Numbered from the stretch's first letter, positions 1-8,015 are shown. The stretch: 10,000 nt of DNA from Magnetospirillum sp. (GCA_020217035.1 JAIWOG010000322.1:1-10000), one strand, 5' to 3'. Translations and numbers: made by a program. The notes: generated from the sequence alone by a model not told the origin.

Positions 1-950
1 TACTCGCCGAATTTCGACCGCATCATCAACGCCACCGGCAGGTCGATCGGCGGGCTGCAATATTGCCGTTCGTCGCTGCCGCGCTTCAGAAAGGAATAGG
101 TCTTCCAATCCTCGCCGGCCACGTCGCGCAGCGCCCGCCGCGCCACCCGGTCGGCCAGGGTGTCGCCGCGCCTGGACGGCAGGAAGGAATAGCCCCGTTC
201 GTCGCCGACGCAGGACAGCACGAAACCGGCCTTGGTATGGGCTTTCATGTGTTGCGCGTGGCGGCTGAGATAGGCCACCGCGCCAATCACCTCGACTAGG
301 AACAAGATGCGGTAGGTGAAGCGGCGGTCCCGCTCGGCCAGCCAGCGCCCCAGGGCAGCGGCCAGAACCGGGCCGGACAATTCGTTGTTGGCCATGGATG
401 GATGGCAGACATAGGTTGAGAGCAGGATTTCGTCGGTCTCGCGGCCCGGCAGGATCAGTTCGCCGTAATTGATGCATCCGGGCTTCAAGTCCGTGTCGAT
501 CACCACCCGATAGCGTCCCGGCTTCAACGCCTGGCGTTGGGCGTGGCTGAGGCAGAACCCCCAATAGCGACGGTAATAGCTGGTGACATAGGGTATCCAG
601 TCCGGAGTCTCGGGCTGTGAATAGAGGTGCGGTTGCAATTCATCCAGGGTCAGCCAGCGATCCACCGGTTCGGAATAGTTCACCACGTGAAGATTGTGGT
701 TGGCGGCGTCGACGACGCGGTTGCCGTCCTCGTCCTCGATCCAGGCGGCGCGAAAGGTCCATTCGTCGGGGACCGTCCAGTCGAAGCACTGGGTTCCGGA
801 CGGCACGTCGTGGATTTCCATGCCGGGCAGCAGATCGCGCAAATACTCCAGGGTCTGGCGCACACCGGGGCCGGACAAGCTGCGCATGATGGGGAACAGA
901 TCGCTGGCCCAAGCGTGCATGTCATGGCCTACTTGGATGAACGCGGTCAT
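1..950 (-). CDS. DUF4910/DUF2172 aminopeptidase-like protein (partial, C-terminus beyond left edge)
   Basis: The reverse strand is open from ATG at 950 to base 1, giving 316 codons without a stop; the C-terminus lies outside the window. A GGGAG ten bases upstream of the ATG supports this start. The protein resembles the DUF4910 (with nested DUF2172) family, which has a zinc-aminopeptidase (M28-like) fold and is recurrent in surface-polysaccharide gene clusters. Visible family motifs are [16 protein letters not shown] (residues 178-193), [10 protein letters not shown] (220-229), a CVGDERGY segment (247-254) and [16 protein letters not shown] (291-306). His183, Glu190 and Glu220 are candidate metal or catalytic residues. 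The classical M28 Asp in the equivalent of GADDNASG is replaced by ANNELSG, which I believe is typical of this family. Family members are roughly 430 residues, so about a quarter is missing. It is transcribed divergently from the acyl-modification operon. Its substrate is not known; a role in processing an amide or peptide bond on a glycan precursor is only a guess. Confidence 0.8.
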   Translation of the reverse strand, partial: MTAFIQVGHDMHAWASDLFPIMRSLSGPGVRQTLEYLRDLLPGMEIHDVPSGTQCFDWTVPDEWTFRAAWIEDEDGNRVVDAANHNLHVVNYSEPVDRWLTLDELQPHLYSQPETPDWIPYVTSYYRRYWGFCLSHAQRQALKPGRYRVVIDTDLKPGCINYGELILPGRETDEILLSTYVCHPSMANNELSGPVLAAALGRWLAERDRRFTYRILFLVEVIGAVAYLSRHAQHMKAHTKAGFVLSCVGDERGYSFLPSRRGDTLADRVARRALRDVAGEDWKTYSFLKRGSDERQYCSPPIDLPVALMMRSKFGE

Positions 951-1069
951 GGGTGCGGGTCTCCCTTTTGCTTCCCAGGCCACGCTATCAAGCGCCGTTT
1001 ACCAAATACTTACCGTTCCAGCACACCATGCCATTCGAGAAACTCCCCCTTTGGAAAGAAAGCCCGGCC
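951..1069. promoter_or_regulatory. Divergent intergenic region between DUF4910 gene and ACP operon
   Basis: This 119-base gap separates two genes transcribed away from each other, so it should hold promoters for both directions. It is locally AT-richer at 997-1020 than its surroundings. That stretch contains TTACC twice (999-1003 and 1010-1014), offset by 11 bases, close to one helical turn, which could be an operator half-site pair. I could not find a convincing -35/-10 pair in either direction, so the promoter assignment rests on gene layout only. Confidence 0.4.
1053..1058 (+). promoter_or_regulatory. Ribosome binding site deciding the ACP start
   Basis: GGAAAG lies 11 bases before ATG 1070. 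The upstream in-frame ATG at 1028 has no purine-rich site before it, and a start there would add 14 residues that are not expected in an acyl carrier protein. Confidence 0.55.
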
Positions 1070-1312
1070 ATGAGCGAGTCCTTGCAGAAATACGACAACG
1101 CCTTTCTGGAAACCTTTTCGGTGGACGCGGCGGCGCTTGCGGGCGACCTGGCTTACAATTCCATCCCCGAATGGGATTCCATCGGCCACATGAACCTGAT
1201 GGGCGCCCTGGAAGACGCCTTCGACATCGCGCTTGAAACCGACGACATCGTCGAGTTCAGCTCGTACAGCAAGGGCAAGGAAATCGTCGCCAAATACGGC
1301 GTCGTGCTGTAA
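1070..1312 (+). CDS. Acyl carrier protein
   Basis: This small acidic protein of 80 residues has the length and architecture of a discrete acyl carrier protein (PP-binding family). The phosphopantetheine attachment site is in EWDSIGHMNLM, with Ser37 of the DS motif as the residue expected to carry the prosthetic arm. Asp36 before it and the hydrophobic helix after it fit the family. The start at 1070 is chosen over in-frame ATGs further upstream because it has a Shine-Dalgarno-like GGAAAG and gives the usual ACP length. It is the first gene of a tight operon; its stop is 11 bases before the AMP-dependent ligase. It diverges from housekeeping AcpP, whose site is usually DSLD, so a specialised carrier is likely. 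I infer that it holds the acyl group activated by the next gene and presents it to the LuxE/LuxC-type enzymes. Confidence 0.88.
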   Translation: MSESLQKYDNAFLETFSVDAAALAGDLAYNSIPEWDSIGHMNLMGALEDAFDIALETDDIVEFSSYSKGKEIVAKYGVVL

Positions 1313-1323
1313 GGCGTCCGCTG

Positions 1324-2730
1324 ATGGCGGCGCCCGACCTGTTTCGCCGCCTGGACCGGCATGGCGACCGCCCAGCGCTGATCGGCGCCGACGGTTCCGT
1401 CGTCAGCTATGCCGAAATGCTGGCGGCGGGCGATCGTTTGGCCGCCGGCTTGCGTGGTCAGCGGGTGCTGGCGGTCGTCATCTGCCGCAACGATCCTGAT
1501 TGCATCGCCGGCTATGTGGGGCTGATGCGGGCCGGCGCCGCTGTGATGCTGCTGCATCACAGCGTCAAGCCCGACCAGCTTGACGCCATCCTGGCCCGCT
1601 TTTCGCCGCAGGTGATCTATGCCCCGTCGGGCTTTGGCGCCCTGGGGCACAATCTGGCCCATCTGGGCGGCTATGTGCTGGCTCGCCTGTCGGAACAGGG
1701 GCCTGGGCTGCACGACGACTTGGCGCTGCTGCTGACCACCTCGGGGACCACCGGCAGCCGTAACTTCGTGCGTCTCAGCCACGCCAACATCGCCGCCAAC
1801 GCCGCTTCCATCGCCGAATATCTGGAGATCGGGCCGCAAGAGCGGCCCATCACCACCATGCCGCTGTCTTATTCCTATGGGCTTTCCATCCTGCATTCGC
1901 ATCTGCTGCAAGGGGCGGGGCTGGTCTGTTGTGAAGACAGCGTGGTCAGCCCGCTGTTCTGGAAGCTGATGCGCGAACAGGCGGTGACCAGCTTGGGCGG
2001 CGTGCCCTTCATCTATGACATGCTGAAGAAGCTGCGCTTCGGCCGCATGGAGCTGCCGGCGCTGAAGACGCTGACCCAGGCGGGCGGGCGCATGGCCCCC
2101 GAATTGGTGGCCGAATTCGCCGAGATCTGCGCCGCCACCGGCCGCAAGCTGTTCGTCATGTATGGCGCCACCGAGGCCACGGCCCGCATGGCCTTCGTCC
2201 CCTGGGAGCAATTGCGTCACCGTCCCGGCAGCATCGGCCGGGCCATTCCCGGCGGCAGGATGTGGCTGGAAGACGAAGAGGGAGAGGTGATCAGCGAGGC
2301 CGACACCACCGGCGAGTTGGTCTATGGCGGCGCCAACGTGTCCTTGGGCTATGCCGCCCAAGCCGACGATTTGGCGAAGGGCGACGACAACCTTGGCGTT
2401 TTGCGCACCGGTGACATGGCACGCATGGATGCGGACGGTTACTTTTTCATCGTCGGCCGGCGCAAGCGGTTCCTGAAAGTGTTCGGCAACCGGGTCAACC
2501 TGGACGAGTTGGAGCGTTTGCTGGCCGAAGACGGATTGGAATGCGCCTGTTCGGGGGGCGACGATTCCTTGCGGGTCTTCGTGGTGGGCGACGTCGAGGC
2601 GGCCAAGGCGGCGGTGGTCGCCCGCACCAGCCTGACCACCCAGATGTTCAAGGTGGCGTCCATCGCCGCCATCCCGCGCCAGGAATCGGGCAAGGTGGAT
2701 TACGCGGCGCTGGGGGGTGGCCATGGCTGA
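1324..2730 (+). CDS. AMP-dependent acyl ligase (ANL superfamily), probable acyl-ACP synthetase
   Basis: This 468-residue protein is a member of the adenylate-forming (ANL) superfamily, which activates a carboxylic acid with ATP to an acyl-adenylate and transfers it to a thiol. The core motifs appear in order: the Gly/Ser/Thr-rich P-loop TTSGTTGS (138-145), YGATEAT (280-286), RTGDMARMDADGYFFIVGR (361-379), the hinge region RKRFLKVFGNRV (380-391), and the C-terminal catalytic lysine Lys457 in ESGKVDY. It is shorter than typical acyl-CoA synthetases (about 500-560). ATG 1324 follows the ACP stop by 11 bases, and its only upstream purine run is an AAGG overlapping that stop, so translation is probably coupled. 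Placement directly after an acyl carrier protein suggests ACP, and not CoA, as acceptor; this is inference. The carboxylate substrate cannot be read from the sequence. Its 3' end overlaps the LuxE-type gene by 8 bases. Confidence 0.85.
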   Translation: MAAPDLFRRLDRHGDRPALIGADGSVVSYAEMLAAGDRLAAGLRGQRVLAVVICRNDPDCIAGYVGLMRAGAAVMLLHHSVKPDQLDAILARFSPQVIYAPSGFGALGHNLAHLGGYVLARLSEQGPGLHDDLALLLTTSGTTGSRNFVRLSHANIAANAASIAEYLEIGPQERPITTMPLSYSYGLSILHSHLLQGAGLVCCEDSVVSPLFWKLMREQAVTSLGGVPFIYDMLKKLRFGRMELPALKTLTQAGGRMAPELVAEFAEICAATGRKLFVMYGATEATARMAFVPWEQLRHRPGSIGRAIPGGRMWLEDEEGEVISEADTTGELVYGGANVSLGYAAQADDLAKGDDNLGVLRTGDMARMDADGYFFIVGRRKRFLKVFGNRVNLDELERLLAEDGLECACSGGDDSLRVFVVGDVEAAKAAVVARTSLTTQMFKVASIAAIPRQESGKVDYAALGGGHG

Positions 2731-3799
2731 GTTGGACGACCTGCTGGCGCGTGATCCCTTCGCCTTGTCCTCGGCCGACAAGGCGCCGCTTTTCGCTGCA
2801 GCCCTGGGCCAGTTGACCCGCCACCATCGCGACCATTGCGCCGATTACGCCCGTATCCTCGACGTGCTGGGCTTCGACGCGGACCGGTCCCACGCCATCG
2901 AGGATTTCCCCTTCCTGCCGGCGCGATTGTTCAAGCTTAGGCGTCTGCAAAGCGTCGCCGACGACCAGGTGCACAAGGTGCTGACCTCGTCGGGGACCAG
3001 CGGCCAGGCGCCGTCGCGCATCGTGCTGGACGCCGCCACCGCCAGCCTTCAGACCAAGGTGCTGACCCGCATCGTCGGCGACTTCATCGGAAGGTCGCGG
3101 CTGCCCATGCTGGTGGTCGACGCGCCCGGCACGGTGAAGAACCGCAATTCCTTTTCCGCCCGCGCCGCCGGCATCCTGGGTTTTTCAATGTTCGGCCGCA
3201 ATCCGACCTATGCGCTGACCGACGACATGGAACTGGATTGGGACAGCCTGGACCGCTTCCTGGCCGCCCATGGCGACGGACCGGTGCTGATGTTCGGCTT
3301 CACCTTCATGGTCTGGCAGTGTTTCGTCGAGCCCCTGCGCCGCATGGGACGGCGGTTGAACCTGGACCAGGCGGTGCTGATCCATGGCGGCGGTTGGAAG
3401 AAGCTGGCCGACCAGGCGGTGGACGATGCTGGCTTCAAGGCCGGGCTGGCCCAGGTGGGCGGCATCGGCCGGGTGCACAATTACTATGGGATGGTGGAAC
3501 AGACCGGTTCCATCTTCATGCAATGCGCGGCCGGGCGCCTGCATTGCCCGGTGTTCTCGGACATCGTCATCCGCGACGCCCATCTGGCGCCGGTGCCCGA
3601 CGGCCAACGCGGATTGGTGCAATTGGTGTCGCTGTTGCCCAAATCCTATCCCGGCCATGTGCTGCTGAGCGAGGACGAGGGCACCATCATCGGCGCCGAC
3701 GATTGCCCCTGTGGCCGGCCGGGCAAGACCTTCACCATCCATGGCCGCGCCGCCATGGCCGAAATCCGGGGGTGCAGCGATACCTATGGCGGAAAATAG
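2723..3799 (+). CDS. LuxE-type acyl-protein synthetase / acyltransferase
   Basis: This 358-residue protein matches the LuxE acyl-protein synthetase family, distantly related to phenylacetate-CoA ligase. In bioluminescent bacteria LuxE adenylates a fatty acid, takes it onto its own cysteine and passes it to LuxC. Visible features are the nucleotide-binding loop LTSSGTSG (87-94), the FGFTFMVWQCF segment, HNYYGMVEQTGSIF, and a C-terminal RGCSDT in which Cys351 lies eight residues from the end. That matches the acyl-accepting cysteine that sits very near the C-terminus of LuxE. ATG 2723 is preferred over GTG 2717 because the run of G at 2712-2717 then becomes the ribosome binding site. The gene overlaps the ligase by 8 bases and the LuxC-type gene by 14. 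Length is close to that of true LuxE (about 370). With an ACP and a separate ligase beside it, it may take its acyl group from acyl-ACP instead of activating a free acid. Confidence 0.85.
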   Translation: MAELDDLLARDPFALSSADKAPLFAAALGQLTRHHRDHCADYARILDVLGFDADRSHAIEDFPFLPARLFKLRRLQSVADDQVHKVLTSSGTSGQAPSRIVLDAATASLQTKVLTRIVGDFIGRSRLPMLVVDAPGTVKNRNSFSARAAGILGFSMFGRNPTYALTDDMELDWDSLDRFLAAHGDGPVLMFGFTFMVWQCFVEPLRRMGRRLNLDQAVLIHGGGWKKLADQAVDDAGFKAGLAQVGGIGRVHNYYGMVEQTGSIFMQCAAGRLHCPVFSDIVIRDAHLAPVPDGQRGLVQLVSLLPKSYPGHVLLSEDEGTIIGADDCPCGRPGKTFTIHGRAAMAEIRGCSDTYGGK

Positions 3800-4982
3800 C
3801 CCCTTGATCCGCTTGGCCGGAACCGACCCCAGCGACACCCGCCCGCGGGTGCCCTTCGCCCCCGAGGTGCTGGACTTCCTGGCCGATTTGTCCAAGGAAC
3901 TGCGCGGCAATGCCGACGCCCGCCATATGGGCGACGTCCAGACCTTCGCCTTCTGGTGCCGTCGCGCCAACCTTGACCGCCTGCGCACCGCCCATGACGA
4001 TGGAACGCGGCGGCTGGGGCGCGGGCTGGCCTTTCACGTGGCGCCGGCCAACGTGCCGATCAACTTCGCCTTTTCCCTGGCCTTCGGCTTGCTGGCCGGC
4101 TGCGCCAACATCGTGCGCGTTCCTTCCGCCCCCCATGCGGTGGTCGATTTGGTCGCCCAGGTGGTGGGCGACGTCCTGGCCCGTCACTCGGACCTGGCCG
4201 CCGCCAACACCTTGGTGCGCTATGACGCGGCAAGCCAGCATTCGGCCGAATTCTCGGCCCGCGCCGACGCCCGCATCCTGTGGGGCGGCGATTCCACCGT
4301 CTCGGCCTTACGCGCCTTGGCCTCGCCGCCGCGATGCGTGGATGTGGCCTTCGCCGACCGCACCTCGTTCTGTGTCATGGATGCCCCATCAGTGTTGGGC
4401 TTGGACGCGGCTGGTTTGGACAGACTGGCCCACGGCTTTTTCAACGACACCTATCTGATGGATCAGAACGCCTGTTCGTCGCCCCATGTGGTGGTGTGGC
4501 TGGGCGAGGGCGGCGAAGCCGCAGCATTGCGTTTCTGGGGCGCCCTGGGGCGCAAGGCGGCGACCGATTACCCCCAGGCCCCGGTGCAGGCGGTGGACAA
4601 GCATGCCGATCTGCTGGAAGCGGTGCTGGACGGTGAACCGATCACCCGCGCCCGCACATATGGGGGCGCCGTCACCGTGCTGGAATGGTCGGGGCTGCCG
4701 AGCGATTTGGGGGCGTGCCGGGGACGTTTCGGCCTGTTCCGGCAATGGCTGACCGCAAGCCTTGAGCCTTTGGTGCCGCATCTGGACGGACGGTTCCAGA
4801 CCCTGACCTGTTTCGGCATGGATGTGGACGCTTTGGCCGATTTCGTCGTCGCCCATCGCCTGTCCGGAATCGACCGGGTGGTGCCGGTGGGCGAGGCCCT
4901 GGATATGGGGCTGGTTTGGGACGGTTACGACCTGATCGGCCAGCTCAGCCGGGTGGTGGACGCGCGGACAGGCCGCCCTTGA
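3786..4982 (+). CDS. LuxC-type acyl-CoA/acyl-protein reductase
   Basis: This 398-residue protein belongs to the LuxC acyl-CoA reductase family, related to aldehyde dehydrogenases. Such enzymes reduce an enzyme-bound acyl thioester with NADPH to an aldehyde. The segment GRGLAFHVAPANVPINFAF (78-96), followed by LLAGCANIVRVPS, fits the conserved N-terminal nucleotide-binding part. The catalytic cysteine is probably Cys230 in MDQNACSSP. It is shorter than bioluminescence LuxC (about 480 residues). The open frame continues upstream to 3711, but ATG 3786 is chosen because it gives a short coupling overlap with the LuxE-type gene and has a G-rich stretch (3768-3772) about 13 bases upstream. Partnership with LuxE in the same operon strongly suggests that the two form a fatty-acid-reductase-like complex. 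The true acyl chain and the user of the aldehyde are unknown. It is the last gene of the operon; its stop is 65 bases before glyQ. Confidence 0.85.
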   Translation: MAENSPLIRLAGTDPSDTRPRVPFAPEVLDFLADLSKELRGNADARHMGDVQTFAFWCRRANLDRLRTAHDDGTRRLGRGLAFHVAPANVPINFAFSLAFGLLAGCANIVRVPSAPHAVVDLVAQVVGDVLARHSDLAAANTLVRYDAASQHSAEFSARADARILWGGDSTVSALRALASPPRCVDVAFADRTSFCVMDAPSVLGLDAAGLDRLAHGFFNDTYLMDQNACSSPHVVVWLGEGGEAAALRFWGALGRKAATDYPQAPVQAVDKHADLLEAVLDGEPITRARTYGGAVTVLEWSGLPSDLGACRGRFGLFRQWLTASLEPLVPHLDGRFQTLTCFGMDVDALADFVVAHRLSGIDRVVPVGEALDMGLVWDGYDLIGQLSRVVDARTGRP

Positions 4983-5007
4983 CCGCAACCGGCGCGGTGG
5001 TTAGGTT
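4979..5007 (+). promoter_or_regulatory. Candidate sigma70-type promoter for glyQ-glyS
   Basis: TTGACC at 4979-4984 (five of six to the -35 consensus) is followed, after a 17-base spacer, by TAGGTT at 5002-5007 (three of six to the -10 consensus, including the first two positions and the last). The -35 overlaps the stop codon of the LuxC-type gene. A start near 5014 would leave a leader of about 34 bases before glyQ, in which I see no riboswitch or T-box-like structure. The match is suggestive only, and such a pair can occur by chance. Confidence 0.35.
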
Positions 5008-5047
5008 TGCCGACCAACTTGTCACACCACTCTGACGGCGGAAACCC

Positions 5048-5929
5048 ATGGGCCAAATCGGCGCCAAGAAGCCCAGCTTCCAGCAACTGATCCTGACGCT
5101 GCACCAGTTCTGGGCGGAACAGGGCTGCGTCATCTTGCAGCCCTACGACATGGAAGTGGGCGCGGGCACCTTCCACCCGGCCACCACCCTGCGGGCCTTG
5201 GGCCCCGATCCGTGGAAATGCGCCTATGTGCAGCCGTCGCGCCGCCCCAAGGACGGCCGCTATGGCGAGAACCCCAACCGCCTGCAGCATTACTACCAAT
5301 ACCAGGTGTTGCTGAAGCCCAGCCCGGCCAATTCCCAGGAACTGTACCTGGAAAGCCTGCGCCGTCTGGGCGTCGATCCCCTGGCCCACGACATCCGCTT
5401 CGTCGAGGACGACTGGGAAAGCCCGACCTTGGGCGCCTGGGGCCTGGGTTGGGAAGTGTGGTGCGACGGCATGGAAGTGACCCAGTTCACCTATTTCCAG
5501 CAAGTCGGCGGCATCGAATGCGACCCCGTGGCGGTCGAGCTGACCTATGGCCTGGAACGTCTGGCCATGTACATCCAGGGTGTGGAAAACGTCTATGACC
5601 TGGATTTCAACGGCGACGGCGTGACCTATGGCGACGTCTTCCTGCAAGCGGAAAAGGAATATTCCGCCCATAATTTCGAACACGCCGACACCGACATGCT
5701 GTATCAGCACTTCGTCGATGCCGAGAAGGAATGCCAGAACCTGCTGGCCGCCGGTCTGGCGCTGCCCGCCTATGACCAGTGCATCAAGGCGTCGCACCGC
5801 TTCAACCTGCTGGATGCCCGTGGCGTCATCTCGGTGACCGAGCGTCAGTCCTATATCGGCCGCGTCCGCGCACTCGCCAAGGCGTGCTGCGAAGGCTGGC
5901 TGGCCAGCCGTACCAAGTCGGAGGCCTGA
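5048..5929 (+). CDS. glyQ: Glycyl-tRNA synthetase alpha subunit
   Basis: This is the 293-residue alpha subunit of the bacterial (alpha-beta)2 glycyl-tRNA synthetase, which charges tRNA-Gly in the cytoplasm. The alpha subunit carries the class II catalytic core that forms glycyl-adenylate. The N-terminus [20 protein letters not shown] and the next segment, ending [21 protein letters not shown], are highly typical of GlyQ. The motif 2 region is [20 protein letters not shown], with YGENPNR at residues 72-78, and motif 3 is YGLERL at 167-172 with Arg171. Length agrees with the family (about 300). ATG 5048 has GGCGGAAA just upstream. glyS starts three bases after its stop, so the two subunits are made from one message in equal amounts. 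Nothing unusual was seen. Confidence 0.98.
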   Translation: MGQIGAKKPSFQQLILTLHQFWAEQGCVILQPYDMEVGAGTFHPATTLRALGPDPWKCAYVQPSRRPKDGRYGENPNRLQHYYQYQVLLKPSPANSQELYLESLRRLGVDPLAHDIRFVEDDWESPTLGAWGLGWEVWCDGMEVTQFTYFQQVGGIECDPVAVELTYGLERLAMYIQGVENVYDLDFNGDGVTYGDVFLQAEKEYSAHNFEHADTDMLYQHFVDAEKECQNLLAAGLALPAYDQCIKASHRFNLLDARGVISVTERQSYIGRVRALAKACCEGWLASRTKSEA

Positions 5930-5932
5930 TCC

Positions 5933-8005
5933 ATGGCCGAGTTGCTGCTTGAAATCTTTTCCGAGGAAATCCCCGCCCGCATGCAGGCCCGCGCCGCCGA
6001 GGACCTGCTGCGCATGGTCACCGAGGGCTTAAGCAAGAACGGGCTGACCTTCGAGGCTGCCAAGTCCTATGTCACCCCACGCCGTCTGGTGCTGGTGGTC
6101 GAAGGGCTGCCGGTGGCCGGCCCCGACGTTTCGGAAGAAAAGCGCGGACCCCGTGTCGGCGCCCCGGAACAGGCCATGGCCGGCTTCCTGGCTTCCACCG
6201 GCATGTCGCTGGACCAGTTGGAACAGCGCGACACCGGCAAGGGCGTGTTCTATTTCGCAATCATCAACAAGAAGGGCCGCCCGACGGTTGAGGCCGCCCG
6301 CGACGTCATCGAGACGGTCCTGGCCGACTTCCCCTGGCCCAAGTCGCAGCGTTGGGGCGCCAATTCGGTACGTTGGGTGCGGCCGCTGCAATCCATCCTG
6401 TGCCTGTTCGACAGCCAAGTGGTGCCGGTGTCTTTCGGCCCGATCACGGCCGGCAACGTGTCGCGCGGCCATCGCTTCCTGGCGCCCGCCGAGTTCCAGG
6501 TCAAGGATTTCGCCGATTACGCCGCCAAGCTGGCCGCCGCCAAGGTGATGCTGGACCCGGTGGAACGCCGCCATTCCATCCTGCGTCAGGCCGAAGAAGC
6601 CGCCGCCCGCGAAGGCTTCGCCCTGCGAGTCGATGACGGCCTGCTGGCGGAAGTCACCGGTCTGGTGGAACTGCCCAACGTTATGGTCGGCACCATCGAC
6701 GACACGTTCATGGCGGTGCCCCAGGAAGTGCTGATCACCTCCATGCGCTCGCACCAGAAGTATTTCTCGGCGTTGAAGGCCGACGGCTCGTTGGCGCCCC
6801 GTTTCCTGGTGGTGTCCAACATGGAAACCACCGATGACGGCCGCGCCGTCGTCGCCGGCAACCAGCGCGTTCTGCGGGCACGGCTGTCCGATGCCGCCTT
6901 CTTCTGGGACACCGACCGCAAGGCCCGCCTGGATTCCCGCCTGCCCAAGCTGGCCGAGCGTCTGTTCTATGCCAAGCTGGGGACCATGGCCGACAAGGTC
7001 GAGCGCATGGCCAAACTGGCCCGTCACCTGACCGCTTTCGTGCAAGGGGCCGGTGCCGACGATGCCGAACGCGCCGCGCGACTGGCCAAGGCCGATTTGT
7101 CCACCGAGATGGTGGGCGAGTTCCCCGAGCTTCAGGGCATCATGGGCCGCTATTACGCGCTCCATGATGGCGAGAAGCCCGCGGTGGCCGATTCCATCGC
7201 CGGCCATTACGCCCCCCAAGGTCCGTCGGACGCGGTTCCCACCGCGCCGCTCACCATCTGCGCGGCCTTGGCCGACAAGATCGACAGCCTGGTGGGCTTC
7301 TTCGCCATCGACGAAAAGCCGACCGGGTCCAAGGACCCCTTCGCGCTGCGTCGTGCCGCGCTGGGCGTCATTCGGCTGGTGGTGGAAAACAACCTGCGAC
7401 TGCCACTGTTCACCCTGTTCCAGTTCGCCCATTCGCTGTATCCGGCCGGCGTGCTGGCCAGCGATCCCAAGATGGTGGCCAACGATTTGTTGGATTTCTT
7501 CGCCGACCGGCTGAAGGTGCATTTGAAGGAAAAGGGCGTGCGCCACGATCTGGTCAACGCCGTCTTCGCCTTGGGCGACGAAGATGATCTGGTCCGCCTG
7601 CTGGCCCGTGTCGACGCCCTGGCGGAATTCCTGCGTTCGGATGATGGCGCCAACCTTCTGATCGCGTATCGCCGCGCCGCGAATATCGTTAAGATCGAGG
7701 AAAAGAAGGACGGCACAAGCTTCGCCGGACCGGTGGATCTGTCCAAGTTGGAACAGGCCGAAGAAAAGGCCCTGGCTCAGGCCCTGGCCCCGGTGCGCGA
7801 GTCTTTGGCCCACGCCTTGAAGGCCGAGAACTTCGCCGATGCCATGGCGGCCCTGGCCCGCCTGCGCCAGCCGGTGGACCAGTTCTTCGACAAGGTGACG
7901 GTCAACGCCGACACCGCTGACTTGCGTGTGAACCGCCTGAAACTGTTGTCCGAAATCGGTGCCGCCATGGGCGAAGTGGCCGATTTCGCCAAGGTCGAAG
8001 GCTAA
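5933..8005 (+). CDS. glyS: Glycyl-tRNA synthetase beta subunit
   Basis: This is the 690-residue beta subunit of the heterotetrameric glycyl-tRNA synthetase, needed for tRNA-Gly recognition. The N-terminus [18 protein letters not shown] is the family signature (compare LLLEIGTEELP). Further typical blocks are the [14 protein letters not shown] segment (about residues 268-281), [36 protein letters not shown] and [18 protein letters not shown]. The last hundred residues or so are a DALR-like anticodon-binding domain, seen here as a helical region ([19 protein letters not shown] and [22 protein letters not shown]). The length is normal for the family (about 690). GGAGG at 5920-5924, inside the end of glyQ, is eight bases before the ATG, so translation is coupled. 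The gene is intact. Confidence 0.97.
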   Translation: MAELLLEIFSEEIPARMQARAAEDLLRMVTEGLSKNGLTFEAAKSYVTPRRLVLVVEGLPVAGPDVSEEKRGPRVGAPEQAMAGFLASTGMSLDQLEQRDTGKGVFYFAIINKKGRPTVEAARDVIETVLADFPWPKSQRWGANSVRWVRPLQSILCLFDSQVVPVSFGPITAGNVSRGHRFLAPAEFQVKDFADYAAKLAAAKVMLDPVERRHSILRQAEEAAAREGFALRVDDGLLAEVTGLVELPNVMVGTIDDTFMAVPQEVLITSMRSHQKYFSALKADGSLAPRFLVVSNMETTDDGRAVVAGNQRVLRARLSDAAFFWDTDRKARLDSRLPKLAERLFYAKLGTMADKVERMAKLARHLTAFVQGAGADDAERAARLAKADLSTEMVGEFPELQGIMGRYYALHDGEKPAVADSIAGHYAPQGPSDAVPTAPLTICAALADKIDSLVGFFAIDEKPTGSKDPFALRRAALGVIRLVVENNLRLPLFTLFQFAHSLYPAGVLASDPKMVANDLLDFFADRLKVHLKEKGVRHDLVNAVFALGDEDDLVRLLARVDALAEFLRSDDGANLLIAYRRAANIVKIEEKKDGTSFAGPVDLSKLEQAEEKALAQALAPVRESLAHALKAENFADAMAALARLRQPVDQFFDKVTVNADTADLRVNRLKLLSEIGAAMGEVADFAKVEG

Positions 8006-8015
8006 GAACCGGCAA

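Noticed and set aside
63..299. Small forward open frames in the first kilobase (63-299, 617-889, 627-1073)
   Set aside because: They are opposite the continuous reverse-strand DUF4910-type reading frame, which has strong family motifs.
953..1069. N-terminal extension of the acyl carrier protein
   Set aside because: The frame is open back to 953, but starts at 953 or 1028 lack a ribosome binding site and add residues unusual for an ACP; 1070 fits better.
1153..2781. A 542-codon reverse-strand open frame opposite the AMP ligase
   Set aside because: The forward strand shows all core ANL motifs in order; the reverse product is Gln/His/Gly-rich and without family features.
3711..3785. N-terminal extension of the LuxC-type reductase
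   Set aside because: A start at 3711 would overlap the LuxE-type gene by 89 bases and adds a sequence that is merely the other frame of LuxE; ATG 3786 gives an ordinary coupled overlap.
1070..4982. Bioluminescence (lux) operon
   Set aside because: LuxC- and LuxE-type genes are present, but no luciferase, LuxD or LuxG is in the window, and an ACP plus separate ligase are not part of the lux operon.
4983..5047. Possible T-box or glycine riboswitch in front of glyQ
   Set aside because: The gap is too short and shows no glycine-aptamer or T-box-like conserved segments; only a weak promoter-like pair is visible.
6029..7813. A 594-codon open frame on the reverse strand opposite glyS
   Set aside because: It lies entirely antisense to an unmistakable glyS. 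Its product is rich in Gly, Gln, His and Ala with no recognisable domain, the usual shadow of high-GC codon use.
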